Assembly: GCF_023283945.1 (NCBI RefSeq)
Contig: NZ_JAKIKW010000026.1
Location: 1-64,000, forward strand
DNA from: Shewanella gelidimarina
GTDB taxonomy: Bacteria; Pseudomonadota; Gammaproteobacteria; Enterobacterales; Shewanellaceae
Reading direction: 5' to 3'
Length of the DNA: 64,000 nucleotides
The notes below the pieces were generated by a model that saw only the letters and a list, made by a program, of their open reading frames with translations, was not told the DNA's origin and did not search any database. A program made the position numbers and the translations under genes. Positions 38,210 to 46,686 of this stretch are shown here, piece after piece. Within the stretch, counting starts at the first letter, position 1. Every line of letters begins with the position of its first letter.

Positions 38210-39664
38210 TTAGCCGGGGGGAGTCTCATCATTTTCGGCTGCAGCATCGGGGGCTAACAGATCATCTTCATAGGGGGCTTCATCCATATTTCTCATTCCA
38301 GAAGGAAGGTCACTTTCTGTGATTTCAATAATGGTAGATCGGTTCATGGTTATCTTATAACGTGCATACTGAGGTTCATCACGCCCCTCTTTTAACACCA
38401 GAATAAGGTTAACTTGATATCGCCGCTCCACGGATTCATTACTAATCTTACCCTCGTGTTCCTTATAGATTTTTGCTTTACCACGTTCCAAATTTCGAGC
38501 AAAGGGCACTAAGCTAAAGTTGACCTGTTCTTGGATCCTTGAGTAGCCCGCTAAAAAGCCTTTAGCGGATACTCGAGTGTGAATACCGTAATGCAAAATC
38601 TCTGCATCCACTTTATTTTGACTATGGCGCCTTTTTAAAATCTCAGAAACCTTAACTGGAAGCTCATTTTTGCGCATAAAGTCGAGCCACATAAGTTGCT
38701 TAGCAATAGGTAACTTACTAGTAGTATCTTGCAGTAAACGACTCCAACGAGGACGGCCGCGCTGTATTAAGCGCCACAATGCATTACGAATGTCGTCTTT
38801 AAAGATCTCTCTGAAACCATAAATCACCGCCAGAGTGAGCACTAAGGCAATGGTTAAGCCACTAAATACACCTTGGGCTTTAATAATCAATGTTGAAACC
38901 ACCAACATCACCATTGCCGTAGCAATACCCGTCGTCATCTTCTTAAGGCCCACCCCTAACGGTTTAAGATCCTCTTTTAGCACCACCCCTTGTTGTATTA
39001 ATCTGCGTAATAGGTGCATTTTATTCGCGATACGATTGGGATCTTTTATGGTCTTAGAGGAGTTATATTTATGGGCATCTCGGTATTGTGATTCGGCTCG
39101 ACATAAGGCCACAACACTTTCTGTTATCTCATTAAAATCACTGCTTCTGGGCGCATGAGCCAGTAATTTCAATAACCGTTGTTCACACAACCACGACAGA
39201 TAATTATCGGCATTTTCGAAATAAGATTTCCACTTTTCATCACTGGGTTCATTTCGCCTAAAACGCTTGAGCAGATGAATAACCTGCTCACTTAGCTCTT
39301 CAAGCGAGACGTAAAACTGCTCTAAATCTTCAACTTGAGAGAGTTCTTTACTGTCCGTTTCAATGGCAACTGCAAATTGATAAGCAAATAAATTGAGGTA
39401 AAGTCTAAACTCCTCTACCGTGCGCTTTTTTTGACTCACAAAACGACTTTGAACTAGCGGCAGGTGTAACCCAGATGAGTAATATGAACGTCGACCAGTA
39501 ATCGAAGAGTGATAGTAGTCGTCTTCATTTAAGCTTTGGGAGTTAATTCCCATCTCTTTAGGCAGGAAAAAATACAGATCTAAACGACGGTTGTCGCCGA
39601 CTTCCATCTGGTGCAGAAATTTAATTGACAGTGATTCTTCTTGCTTAACTCTTACTTTAGCCAC
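38210..39664 (-). CDS. Unrecognised conserved-looking membrane protein
   Basis: The 484-residue protein is not one I recognise. It begins with a soluble region (residues 1-245) containing FLHQMEVGDNRRLDLYFFLP, has two adjacent helices at about 248-290 (TGIATAMVMLVVSTLIIKA and FSGLTIALVLTLAVIYGF), and then a second soluble, basic region ending in an acidic tail rich in Asp and Glu. The two cytoplasmic arms around a helical hairpin suggest a membrane-attached scaffold or sensor. Coding quality is high (long, uninterrupted, ordinary codon use). It is convergent with the PAS gene, 18 bases apart. Confidence 0.75.
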   Translation of the reverse strand: MAKVRVKQEESLSIKFLHQMEVGDNRRLDLYFFLPKEMGINSQSLNEDDYYHSSITGRRSYYSSGLHLPLVQSRFVSQKKRTVEEFRLYLNLFAYQFAVAIETDSKELSQVEDLEQFYVSLEELSEQVIHLLKRFRRNEPSDEKWKSYFENADNYLSWLCEQRLLKLLAHAPRSSDFNEITESVVALCRAESQYRDAHKYNSSKTIKDPNRIANKMHLLRRLIQQGVVLKEDLKPLGVGLKKMTTGIATAMVMLVVSTLIIKAQGVFSGLTIALVLTLAVIYGFREIFKDDIRNALWRLIQRGRPRWSRLLQDTTSKLPIAKQLMWLDFMRKNELPVKVSEILKRRHSQNKVDAEILHYGIHTRVSAKGFLAGYSRIQEQVNFSLVPFARNLERGKAKIYKEHEGKISNESVERRYQVNLILVLKEGRDEPQYARYKITMNRSTIIEITESDLPSGMRNMDEAPYEDDLLAPDAAAENDETPPG

Positions 39665-39810
39665 AAATATCCTTTAAATGCATTTCAAAACAAATACATC
39701 GAACTAATAATTATAGTCTAATACGTATCGAGAAAGTTAAACTCAGTTAGAATTTTTAAAATAAAAATCATAACAATGAGTAAAACTTCACCATTAAAGT
39801 TCATGCCAAA

Positions 39811-40353
39811 TTACTGTATTTTACATGCCCAAAGCGCATTACGTTCACTGATTTGAATAATGACAGAACCCTGAGATTTATCCATCTCTAACACTTTAAT
39901 GTAGAACGGCTGCCCATTCCGTTCATCACCATCATTGATAGATTTTTTGACGATATCGATTGTTTCCCCCATATAATCACTTATCTTTTCTAGAAATTCA
40001 TCATGCTTTAAATCGGCATCTTGCAGTCTTATTTCATAAGTTAAAATGGGGGCTGAAATGTGTACAAGCTCACCATAGGATGTCATTTCAGCTTCTTCAC
40101 TACCAGGATGAGTGTAGACAATGTGGAACTCAATTTGTTGACCCACTCGATGAACATCAAACTTTAAACCACCCGATAAGAACATCGATTGCTTGGCATC
40201 ATAAACATCTGCATGGCAGACCAAACTCGTATCTTCATTGGGCTCAACAAAATAGTCCAATGCCATACACAGCCCCAGAATAAAGATCAGAGTGACCAGT
40301 ATTGGCGTTGAACTAAAACCTATAAATAACGCTTTGGTTAGACTTCTATTCAC
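39811..40353 (-). CDS. Single-helix membrane protein, ToxS-like partner of the upstream regulator
   Basis: The 180-residue protein has one membrane helix near its N-terminus (TPILVTLIFILGLCMALDYF, about 16-35) and a periplasmic domain of about 145 residues with two cysteines (VCHADVYD and WACKIQ at the C-terminus). It starts with GTG and overlaps the end of the preceding winged-helix gene by eight bases, so the two are translationally coupled. The arrangement resembles ToxR-ToxS, where the second protein stabilises the periplasmic part of the regulator. Sequence likeness to ToxS itself is not evident, so this is inference from layout. Confidence 0.65.
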   Translation of the reverse strand: MNRSLTKALFIGFSSTPILVTLIFILGLCMALDYFVEPNEDTSLVCHADVYDAKQSMFLSGGLKFDVHRVGQQIEFHIVYTHPGSEEAEMTSYGELVHISAPILTYEIRLQDADLKHDEFLEKISDYMGETIDIVKKSINDGDERNGQPFYIKVLEMDKSQGSVIIQISERNALWACKIQ

Positions 40354-41074
40354 AAAAACCTGCCTTTTTTAGCCAAGAGTCGTTGATAAAGTCCCAGTTT
40401 CCTTCGATGTTCAATACTTTAAAGTTCCTAAACGCCTCGCCTTTATCGACGTTATCTTGCATCACAAAATTAAGCATGTTCCCAGTTGGGGATGAGGCTA
40501 CATAGATTTGATGCCAACTCACCTTGTTACAACGCTCTATTTTCATTGCGATATTTTTAAACCGCGCTTCATAAGTGAATAGCGCTTCATTTGATGAGTA
40601 GATAGGAACTAACACTGACTTTTTGTCATCGAGTAATAGTTTCTCCGGTAGGGAAAATCGAATACAAGGTGTCGTTTCAAAATGCGTTGCTAAGAACACC
40701 ACGAGCATGACACCAAGCAGTAAGAGCATAGAGAATTGTTTAATCGACAGTGCTTCATAGGGGCTATTCTGCATCTGCACTTTCGCTTTGGTATGCAGTA
40801 GATAACCTTGATTAGTGACAACCTCGATTATCGAGGCGGTATCACTGCCTAAGAATGCTTTTATGTGCGTTATCGTCAGTGCGATGTCTTGCACTGTCAC
40901 AACCAGCGGGAGCAAATTGAAACACAAAGATTCAGTCGATACGACTTGACCTCTAGATGACATCAAATCACGTATCACTAGAAATTCAATATTCGATAAA
41001 GGGTGCGTTTGAGCAGTTTCAGTATTCACCAACTGCTTTAACTCAATATCAAATCTGACTGGACCTATAAACAC
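40346..41074 (-). CDS. Membrane-anchored winged-helix regulator (ToxR/CadC-like)
   Basis: The 242-residue protein has an OmpR/PhoB-type winged helix in its first 95 residues (VRFDIELKQLV, then LSNIEFLVIRDLMSSRGQVV and IIEVVTNQGYLLH), one membrane helix at about 112-132 (FSMLLLLGVMLVVFLATHF) and a periplasmic domain with two cysteines (CIRF and RCNKVSW). This is the one-component membrane regulator plan of ToxR and CadC: a periplasmic signal changes DNA binding in the cytoplasm. The start is a GTG at 41074; no in-frame ATG exists between it and the nearest upstream stop. Target genes are unknown. Confidence 0.75.
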   Translation of the reverse strand: MFIGPVRFDIELKQLVNTETAQTHPLSNIEFLVIRDLMSSRGQVVSTESLCFNLLPLVVTVQDIALTITHIKAFLGSDTASIIEVVTNQGYLLHTKAKVQMQNSPYEALSIKQFSMLLLLGVMLVVFLATHFETTPCIRFSLPEKLLLDDKKSVLVPIYSSNEALFTYEARFKNIAMKIERCNKVSWHQIYVASSPTGNMLNFVMQDNVDKGEAFRNFKVLNIEGNWDFINDSWLKKAGFCE

Positions 41075-41316
41075 ATTAACTACTCTGAGTATTTCAATGA
41101 TTGTCAGTTTACTGTTTATCGGCCTTTACGTCCGTGATCAATCAGTGCTAGGAGAGTCTCAGTTACACTTTCGTGAACTCCACCACACTAAGTTTATTTA
41201 ACAATCACAACCACTTAATACAAGATGTAACTTTTGTTGCGCAAGAGCCAGCTACGACACAAACAACCACAAAAAACAAACAACCTATGCATTGTAAAAA
41301 CAAAAAATTACATTAT

Positions 41317-41348
41317 AAAAAAAGGCACCTATAGAATAGGTGCCTTTT
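41317..41348 (-). terminator. Terminator of the DUF481 gene
   Basis: Arms AAAAGGCACCTAT and ATAGGTGCCTTTT enclose AGA, with T residues on the minus strand, 38 bases beyond the DUF481 gene stop. Confidence 0.88.
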
Positions 41349-41385
41349 AACAGATAAATCTCAAACGTTAATTACCGCGTTATCA

Positions 41386-42126
41386 CTAGAAAGCGTATAA
41401 CAATGTCATGTTTGTTTCGGTATCTGTGCTTTTCTTATCGTCTAACGGCTCGCTGTTATATCGAACAATAACCGCAAATTTCATTGCTAATGCGCCAATA
41501 ACGTTCGCTGTAATCGCCGTTTCTGAACGTCCTTCTAAGCTATCGCCATAATCGGCAATAAATAGCTGGCTAAACTTAGATGATTCACTAATGTCGTAGC
41601 TAAAGTTCATCGCACCGTGTGCCACTACGCTATCTTCATTATCGTAACCCAGTAAGGCCGACTGCTCGTCATCAAGCTGCTTATAAATGTAACCAGGACC
41701 GACTTCAGCACTAAGGTACATATTGCCACTGTCGATAAATTTATGACCATAACCAGAAGAAGCAATGGCTTTGAAGTCATAACCCGTAAAAGGGTCAACT
41801 TCGTAATTAGCGGTGATATACATATAGTTCTTTTCATCGAACTTATAATCACCTTGAACGCCAGCGTAATAACGTTTAGCCGTCACTTCACTGGTATCTT
41901 CTTTATAAAGGCCTTCAAATAGGTATTGGTTTTCCCAATTACCAAGCTCTTGCATCAACTTTAAACGCGCTTTTACTGATGAAGTATCAGTGTTACCCGT
42001 TGTTAACGTCGCGCCTAATTCAGCTTCACCAGCGAAGGTCTTATCGCCTTCTACAAAGTCAGCCCCTGCATGTGCAGCAAAAGGAGCCGCCATGACGACA
42101 GCCATTGCCGTTAGTAATGTTTTCAT
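41386..42126 (-). CDS. DUF481 outer-membrane protein (YdiY-like)
   Basis: The 246-residue protein has a signal peptide (KTLLTAMAVVMAAPFAAHA) and a mature part rich in alternating hydrophobic and polar residues, ending in an aromatic residue (MTLLYAF), the hallmark of an outer-membrane beta barrel. EAELGATLTTGNTDTSSVKA at the start and YYAGVQGDYKF are typical of DUF481. E. coli YdiY is acid-inducible and others are called salt-induced, but function is unknown. The start at 42126 has GGAGTGG upstream and begins the signal peptide; the frame continues to 42231 without support. Confidence 0.85.
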   Translation of the reverse strand: MKTLLTAMAVVMAAPFAAHAGADFVEGDKTFAGEAELGATLTTGNTDTSSVKARLKLMQELGNWENQYLFEGLYKEDTSEVTAKRYYAGVQGDYKFDEKNYMYITANYEVDPFTGYDFKAIASSGYGHKFIDSGNMYLSAEVGPGYIYKQLDDEQSALLGYDNEDSVVAHGAMNFSYDISESSKFSQLFIADYGDSLEGRSETAITANVIGALAMKFAVIVRYNSEPLDDKKSTDTETNMTLLYAF

Positions 42127-42574
42127 TTTGTAACCACTCCGTTCACTCAATACCCTAAAATTCGCCGCGATATTAACATTTAGCGCTGTAAATTGAAAAC
42201 CTACCGCATCATTATCTAACCGTTTTATCACTCAATGTAGATTGCTAGAATCTGCACTCAGCGAATTTAAAATCAAACACTTAAATATTCTTATATTTAT
42301 CCAAACAACTTAGGGTTGTGTTATTGCTGACAGCCACAAACCGTTTTAACCCCAAGACAGATAAATTAGCCATGCGTAACACCCATTTATCAGTCCTCAT
42401 CTGCTGACGATACGGAGTTATTGACTGAGTTTCAGCTCAACAAGTATTGATGCTAAAGAAGTTAAAATTGAGCAGTGACAATGGCAGACATCAGCTCTTT
42501 TTGATAAAAAAATACCTGCGCTAGGCAGGTATTTTTATCTAAGACGCTTATCTAAGCGCCATTAGCAGTAATGC
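42127..42574. other. Intergenic region between the DUF481 gene and fba
   Basis: About 450 bases without a supported gene. It holds the DUF481 promoter and, at 42503-42539, the fba terminator. No repeat family of the kind found elsewhere in the window was seen. Confidence 0.6.
42503..42539 (-). terminator. fba terminator
   Basis: AAAAATACCTGC and GCAGGTATTTTT form a stem with a short loop; T-runs flank it. It lies 36 bases past the fba stop on the minus strand. Confidence 0.88.
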
Positions 42575-43639
42575 TTACTTAATCTGTGGATCAAGTTCGC
42601 CAGACTGATAAGCTTTATACATCGCTTGCAGCGACTTAGGCTTGATCTTAGAGCCCATGCCAGCACAACCAAAGGCTTCGTAACGAGTAGTACAGATATC
42701 TGCCATTGCTTCCATAGACGCCTTCAAGAATTTACGTGGATCAAATTCTGTTGGGTTTTCAGCAAGGAACTTACGTACTGCGCCCGTTGATGCTAGACGC
42801 AAGTCAGTATCGATATTGACTTTACGTACGCCGTGCTTAATACCTTCAACGATCTCTTCTAGTGGAACGCCGTAAGTTTCAGGAATAGCACCGCCATACT
42901 GGTTAATAATTTCTAACCATTCTTGTGGCACTGAAGATGAACCGTGCATCACTAGGTGAGTGTTAGGAATACGTGCATGGATCTCTTTGATACGGTCAAT
43001 ACGTAGCACGTCACCGGTAGGTTTACGGCTAAACTTGTATGCACCATGGCTAGTACCAATCGCGATAGCGAGCGCATCTACGTGAGTGTCAGCAACAAAA
43101 CGAGCCGCTTCTTCAGGTGTCGTTAGCATTTGATCCATGCTTAAGATACCCACAGCGCCAATGCCGTCTTCTTCGCCAGCTTCACCGGTTTCTAGGCTAC
43201 CTAGACAACCGATTTCACCTTCAACAGAAACACCACATGCGTGTGCAAATGCCACGGTACGGCGAGTCACATCAACGTTGTAATCGTAAGATGCAGGTGT
43301 TTTACCATCCGCCATCAAAGAACCGTCCATCATTACAGATGACATGCCCAATTGGATTGAACGCTGACAAATATCAGGATCAGTACCGTGATCTTGGTGA
43401 ATACAGACAGGGATATCTGGGTACTGCTCAAGTGCTGCAGCCATTAGATACTTAAGGAACTGCGGACGAGCATACTTACGTGCACCCGCTGATGCCTGAA
43501 CAATCACAGGGCTGTCTGTTGCTTCAGCTGCCTGCATAATTGCACGCATCTGTTCTAAGTTGTTCACGTTAAACGCAGGTACGCCATATCCATGCTCTGC
43601 TGCGTGATCTAACATTTGACGTAGGGAAATTAAAGCCAT
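42575..43639 (-). CDS. fba: Class II fructose-bisphosphate aldolase
   Basis: The 354-residue zinc enzyme interconverts fructose 1,6-bisphosphate with dihydroxyacetone phosphate and glyceraldehyde 3-phosphate. Zinc ligands and substrate residues are present: CIHQDHGTD near residue 80, SVEGEIGCLGS, GTSHGAYKF, LVMHGSSSVP and VNIDTDLRLA. Length and sequence fit the type found in the proteobacterial tkt-gap/epd-pgk-fba cluster. It is the last gene of that minus-strand line and has its own terminator. Confidence 0.95.
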   Translation of the reverse strand: MALISLRQMLDHAAEHGYGVPAFNVNNLEQMRAIMQAAEATDSPVIVQASAGARKYARPQFLKYLMAAALEQYPDIPVCIHQDHGTDPDICQRSIQLGMSSVMMDGSLMADGKTPASYDYNVDVTRRTVAFAHACGVSVEGEIGCLGSLETGEAGEEDGIGAVGILSMDQMLTTPEEAARFVADTHVDALAIAIGTSHGAYKFSRKPTGDVLRIDRIKEIHARIPNTHLVMHGSSSVPQEWLEIINQYGGAIPETYGVPLEEIVEGIKHGVRKVNIDTDLRLASTGAVRKFLAENPTEFDPRKFLKASMEAMADICTTRYEAFGCAGMGSKIKPKSLQAMYKAYQSGELDPQIK

Positions 43640-43873
43640 TTTTTACTCCAATAATAGGGTGATTTGACTCACCGAGGTCGCTATCGTTTGGATTGATTTT
43701 TATGCAATTAAGTCATCAGCATTCTTGCTTTAAACTCAACTGCGGTTACTGGTATTTATTATAGTTTTTATATTGCTGATTTTGATGACAGCATTACTGG
43801 CGGCTAGTTTACTCTCGACTAAAATCGATTAAAACCCCTACCAGTAACCCATCTAACAAAAACTGTTTTTTTC

Positions 43874-45049
43874 TTACTTACCACGGCTCTCTAGCATTGC
43901 CACAGCAGGAAGTTCTTTGCCTTCTAAAAACTCAAGGAAAGCGCCGCCACCGGTTGAGATATAAGACACTTTATCGGCGATACCATACTTATCAACGGCC
44001 GCTAAAGTATCGCCACCACCGGCGATAGAGAAGGCATTTGATTCAGCAATCGCAAGAGCGATACGCTTAGTGCCTTCACCAAATTGGTCAAATTCAAATA
44101 CACCCACCGGGCCATTCCAAACCACGGTGCCGGCATTTTTGATAATTTCAGCTAACGCTGCTGCGCTATCAGGACCAATATCAAAAATCATATCGGTATC
44201 TAGCACTTCGCTTACATCTTTAAGTGTCGCTGTGGCTGTTGGGCTGAACTCACTCGCAACCACCACATCCGTTGGAACGGGAATGTCACCGCCACGGCTT
44301 TGGGCATTCGCCACTAAGCGCTTAGCTTCATCAATCAAGTTAGCTTCATATAGAGACTTACCCACTTTATGACCGGCTGCAGCAACGAAAGTATTAGCAA
44401 TACCGCCACCCACAACGAGCTGATCAACTTTAGTCGATAAGCTTTCTAGTACCGTCAGCTTAGTCGACACTTTTGAACCACCCACAATCGCCACCATTGG
44501 GCGCGCTGGGTTATCAAGTGCTTTGCCTAAGGCGGTAAGCTCACCCGCGAGTAAAGGACCAGCACATGCAATGGGAGCATGTAAACCAACACCGTGAGTC
44601 GATGCTTGTGCTCTATGCGCGGTACCGAATGCATCCATAACGTATACATCACAAAGTGCAGCCATTTTCTTAGCTAATGCTTCGTCGTTCTTCTTCTCGC
44701 CAACGTTGAAACGAACGTTTTCAAAAACAACCACTTCACCCACTGCAGCGTCAACACCATCAAGGTAATCACTGGCTAGGCTAACAGGACAATCTAGCGC
44801 TTTTGTTAAGTAATTAACCACTGGCTGCATTGAAAACTCAGCGTTAAACTCACCTTCAGTTGGACGTCCGAGGTGAGACATCACCATCACAGCAGCCCCC
44901 TTTTCAAGCGCAAGCTTAATGGTTGGCAGCGATGCACGTAGACGCGCGTCACTTGTTACTACACCGTCGCTTACAGGCACGTTGAGATCTTCACGAATAA
45001 GCACACGCTTACCTTGAAGGTCTATGTCTTGCATATTAAGAATCGCCAT
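43874..45049 (-). CDS. pgk: Phosphoglycerate kinase
   Basis: The 391-residue, two-domain kinase transfers phosphate between 1,3-bisphosphoglycerate and ADP. The signature is near the N-terminus (KRVLIREDLNVPVSDG), with SHLGRPTEG for substrate binding, VVGGGIANTF and a Gly-rich nucleotide segment SIAGGGDTLAAVDKYG near the end. It lies between epd and fba; the 230-base gap to fba leaves room for a separate promoter, and an 18-bp tandem repeat lies upstream. Confidence 0.96.
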   Translation of the reverse strand: MAILNMQDIDLQGKRVLIREDLNVPVSDGVVTSDARLRASLPTIKLALEKGAAVMVMSHLGRPTEGEFNAEFSMQPVVNYLTKALDCPVSLASDYLDGVDAAVGEVVVFENVRFNVGEKKNDEALAKKMAALCDVYVMDAFGTAHRAQASTHGVGLHAPIACAGPLLAGELTALGKALDNPARPMVAIVGGSKVSTKLTVLESLSTKVDQLVVGGGIANTFVAAAGHKVGKSLYEANLIDEAKRLVANAQSRGGDIPVPTDVVVASEFSPTATATLKDVSEVLDTDMIFDIGPDSAAALAEIIKNAGTVVWNGPVGVFEFDQFGEGTKRIALAIAESNAFSIAGGGDTLAAVDKYGIADKVSYISTGGGAFLEFLEGKELPAVAMLESRGK

Positions 45050-45233
45050 TTGATGCTTCCTTACGATTTAAGTTAAAGATAAAGTTAAAAAAATTAAAAT
45101 CAAAACCGTGTTACCTGACCGCAGGGACACAACACCATGCCATCAGTTACTTCAATTATTTACTCAATAGTAGACTCTAGAGTGCTCGCTTCGCGGCTAG
45201 AGCGGACTTCGCCCTGCTATAGTCTCAATATTT

Positions 45234-45452
45234 TCCGACTCTTCCGACTCTTCCGGCCCTTCCGGCCCTTCCGGCCCTTCCGGCTCTTTCGATTCTTCCG
45301 GCTCTTTCGATTCTTCCGGCTCTTTCGATTCTTCCAGCTCTTTCGATTCTTCCGGCCCTTTCGACTCTTCCGGCCCTTTCGACTCTTCCGGCCCTTTCGA
45401 CTCTTCCGGCCCTTTCGACTCTTCCGGCCCTTTCGACTCTTCCGGCCCTTCC
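45234..45452. repeat. 9/18-bp tandem repeat between epd and pgk
   Basis: About 24 consecutive 9-mers of the form CTTYCGRYY occupy 219 bases, mostly grouped as 18-bp units. Five units near the epd end read CTTCCGGCCCTTTCGACT, and three to four read CTTCCGGCTCTTTCGATT. They begin just after the epd stop codon. On the plus strand one frame reads as Phe-Arg-Pro/Leu repeats within a 107-codon frame, and the minus strand could read Glu-Glu-Ser-Lys-Gly-Pro, but neither has a ribosome site or family likeness, so it is treated as non-coding. Confidence 0.9.
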
Positions 45453-45456
45453 AGCT

Positions 45457-46473
45457 TTAAGCCCTTCTCGCTTTAATCATCTCTAAACTGGTATCGAGCA
45501 TGCGATTAGCAAAGCCCCATTCGTTATCACACCAAAGTAATAACTTCACCAGATGGCCATCACTCACGCGAGTTTGCGTGCCATCGACAATGCTTGAACG
45601 TGGGTCATGATTAAAATCACACGACACTAATGGCTCATTAGTATAGCCAACAACTCCAGAGTACGAACCTTCGGTAGCCTGTTTAAGTACCTTGTTAACT
45701 TGTTCGATATCGACGCGCTTATTGAGCGTAACGGAAAGGTCGATAGCGGTAACATTAATGGTCGGAACACGCACTGAGATGGCTTCAAACTTATTTTTCA
45801 TGTGAGGTAAGATGCGCTCAATACCACGGGCTAGCTTAGTATCAACAGGGATAATCGATTGGCCTGCAGCACGGGTTCGGCGTAAATCATCATGATAGGC
45901 ATCAATCACTTGCTGATCATTCATCGCGGAATGGATTGTGGTAATCGCGCCACTTTTCACTTGAAAATGTTTATCGAGCACATCAATCACTGGCACAATA
46001 CAGTTGGTAGTGCAGGACGCATTCGATACGATGGTATGTTCAGCTCTTAGCAGGTCGTGATTCACGCCATAGACAATGGTGGCATCCACATCACTTGATG
46101 ATGGATTGCTAATAAGGACTTGTTTTGCACCCGCTTTAATGTGCGCTTCGCAAGCTTGCCTATCGTTAATGACCCCTGTGGCTTCAAACACAATATCAAT
46201 GCCCATCTCTTGCCAAGGCAAATTTTCTGGGTTGGGTTCATGCAGCAGCTTAATAGCATCATCACCGATGATCATATGTTGATCATTCAATTTAACTTGG
46301 GTGTGAAAACGTCCATGGGTGGTGTCGTACTGGGTTAAATGCAGCATCGCTTCAGGCTTTGCCAATTCATTAATCGCCACGATTTGAATTCGATCGCGTT
46401 TTTCAGACTCGTAGACCGCACGAAGAATTGAACGCCCGATACGGCCGTAACCATTAATAGCGACTCTTATCAT
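45457..46473 (-). CDS. epd: Erythrose-4-phosphate dehydrogenase (Epd/GapB)
   Basis: The 338-residue NAD enzyme has the GAPDH fold: Rossmann start VAINGYGRIGRSILRAVYE, catalytic Cys in SNASCTTNCIVP near residue 154 and the catalytic His in TTIHSAMNDQQ. Sequence details (HSAMNDQQVIDAYHDDLRRTRAA) match erythrose-4-phosphate dehydrogenases, which feed pyridoxal phosphate synthesis, rather than the main GapA. Its place between tkt and pgk agrees with this. An 18-bp tandem repeat starts right after its stop codon. Confidence 0.9.
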   Translation of the reverse strand: MIRVAINGYGRIGRSILRAVYESEKRDRIQIVAINELAKPEAMLHLTQYDTTHGRFHTQVKLNDQHMIIGDDAIKLLHEPNPENLPWQEMGIDIVFEATGVINDRQACEAHIKAGAKQVLISNPSSSDVDATIVYGVNHDLLRAEHTIVSNASCTTNCIVPVIDVLDKHFQVKSGAITTIHSAMNDQQVIDAYHDDLRRTRAAGQSIIPVDTKLARGIERILPHMKNKFEAISVRVPTINVTAIDLSVTLNKRVDIEQVNKVLKQATEGSYSGVVGYTNEPLVSCDFNHDPRSSIVDGTQTRVSDGHLVKLLLWCDNEWGFANRMLDTSLEMIKARRA

Positions 46474-46686
46474 TAACTATTTTACCTTTGTTACTGGCTG
46501 ATTTATTGATACAACAACGGCCTACCGCAATTGGTAAGCCGTTGGTTTATATGCCCATCCTACTTGAACATGCATGTTTAAGTAAAATGGGGATAAAGCA
46601 ATCAATAGACGCAATCGACAAACTAACCTATGACGAGTTTGTCGGTGCATCATTAGCTTTATTGCTAAAGCTAAAGCTAAAGCAAA

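Noticed and set aside
45137..45460. A 107-codon plus-strand frame rich in Phe-Arg repeats
   Set aside because: It is a translation of the 9/18-bp tandem repeat, runs against the operon direction and has no ribosome site.
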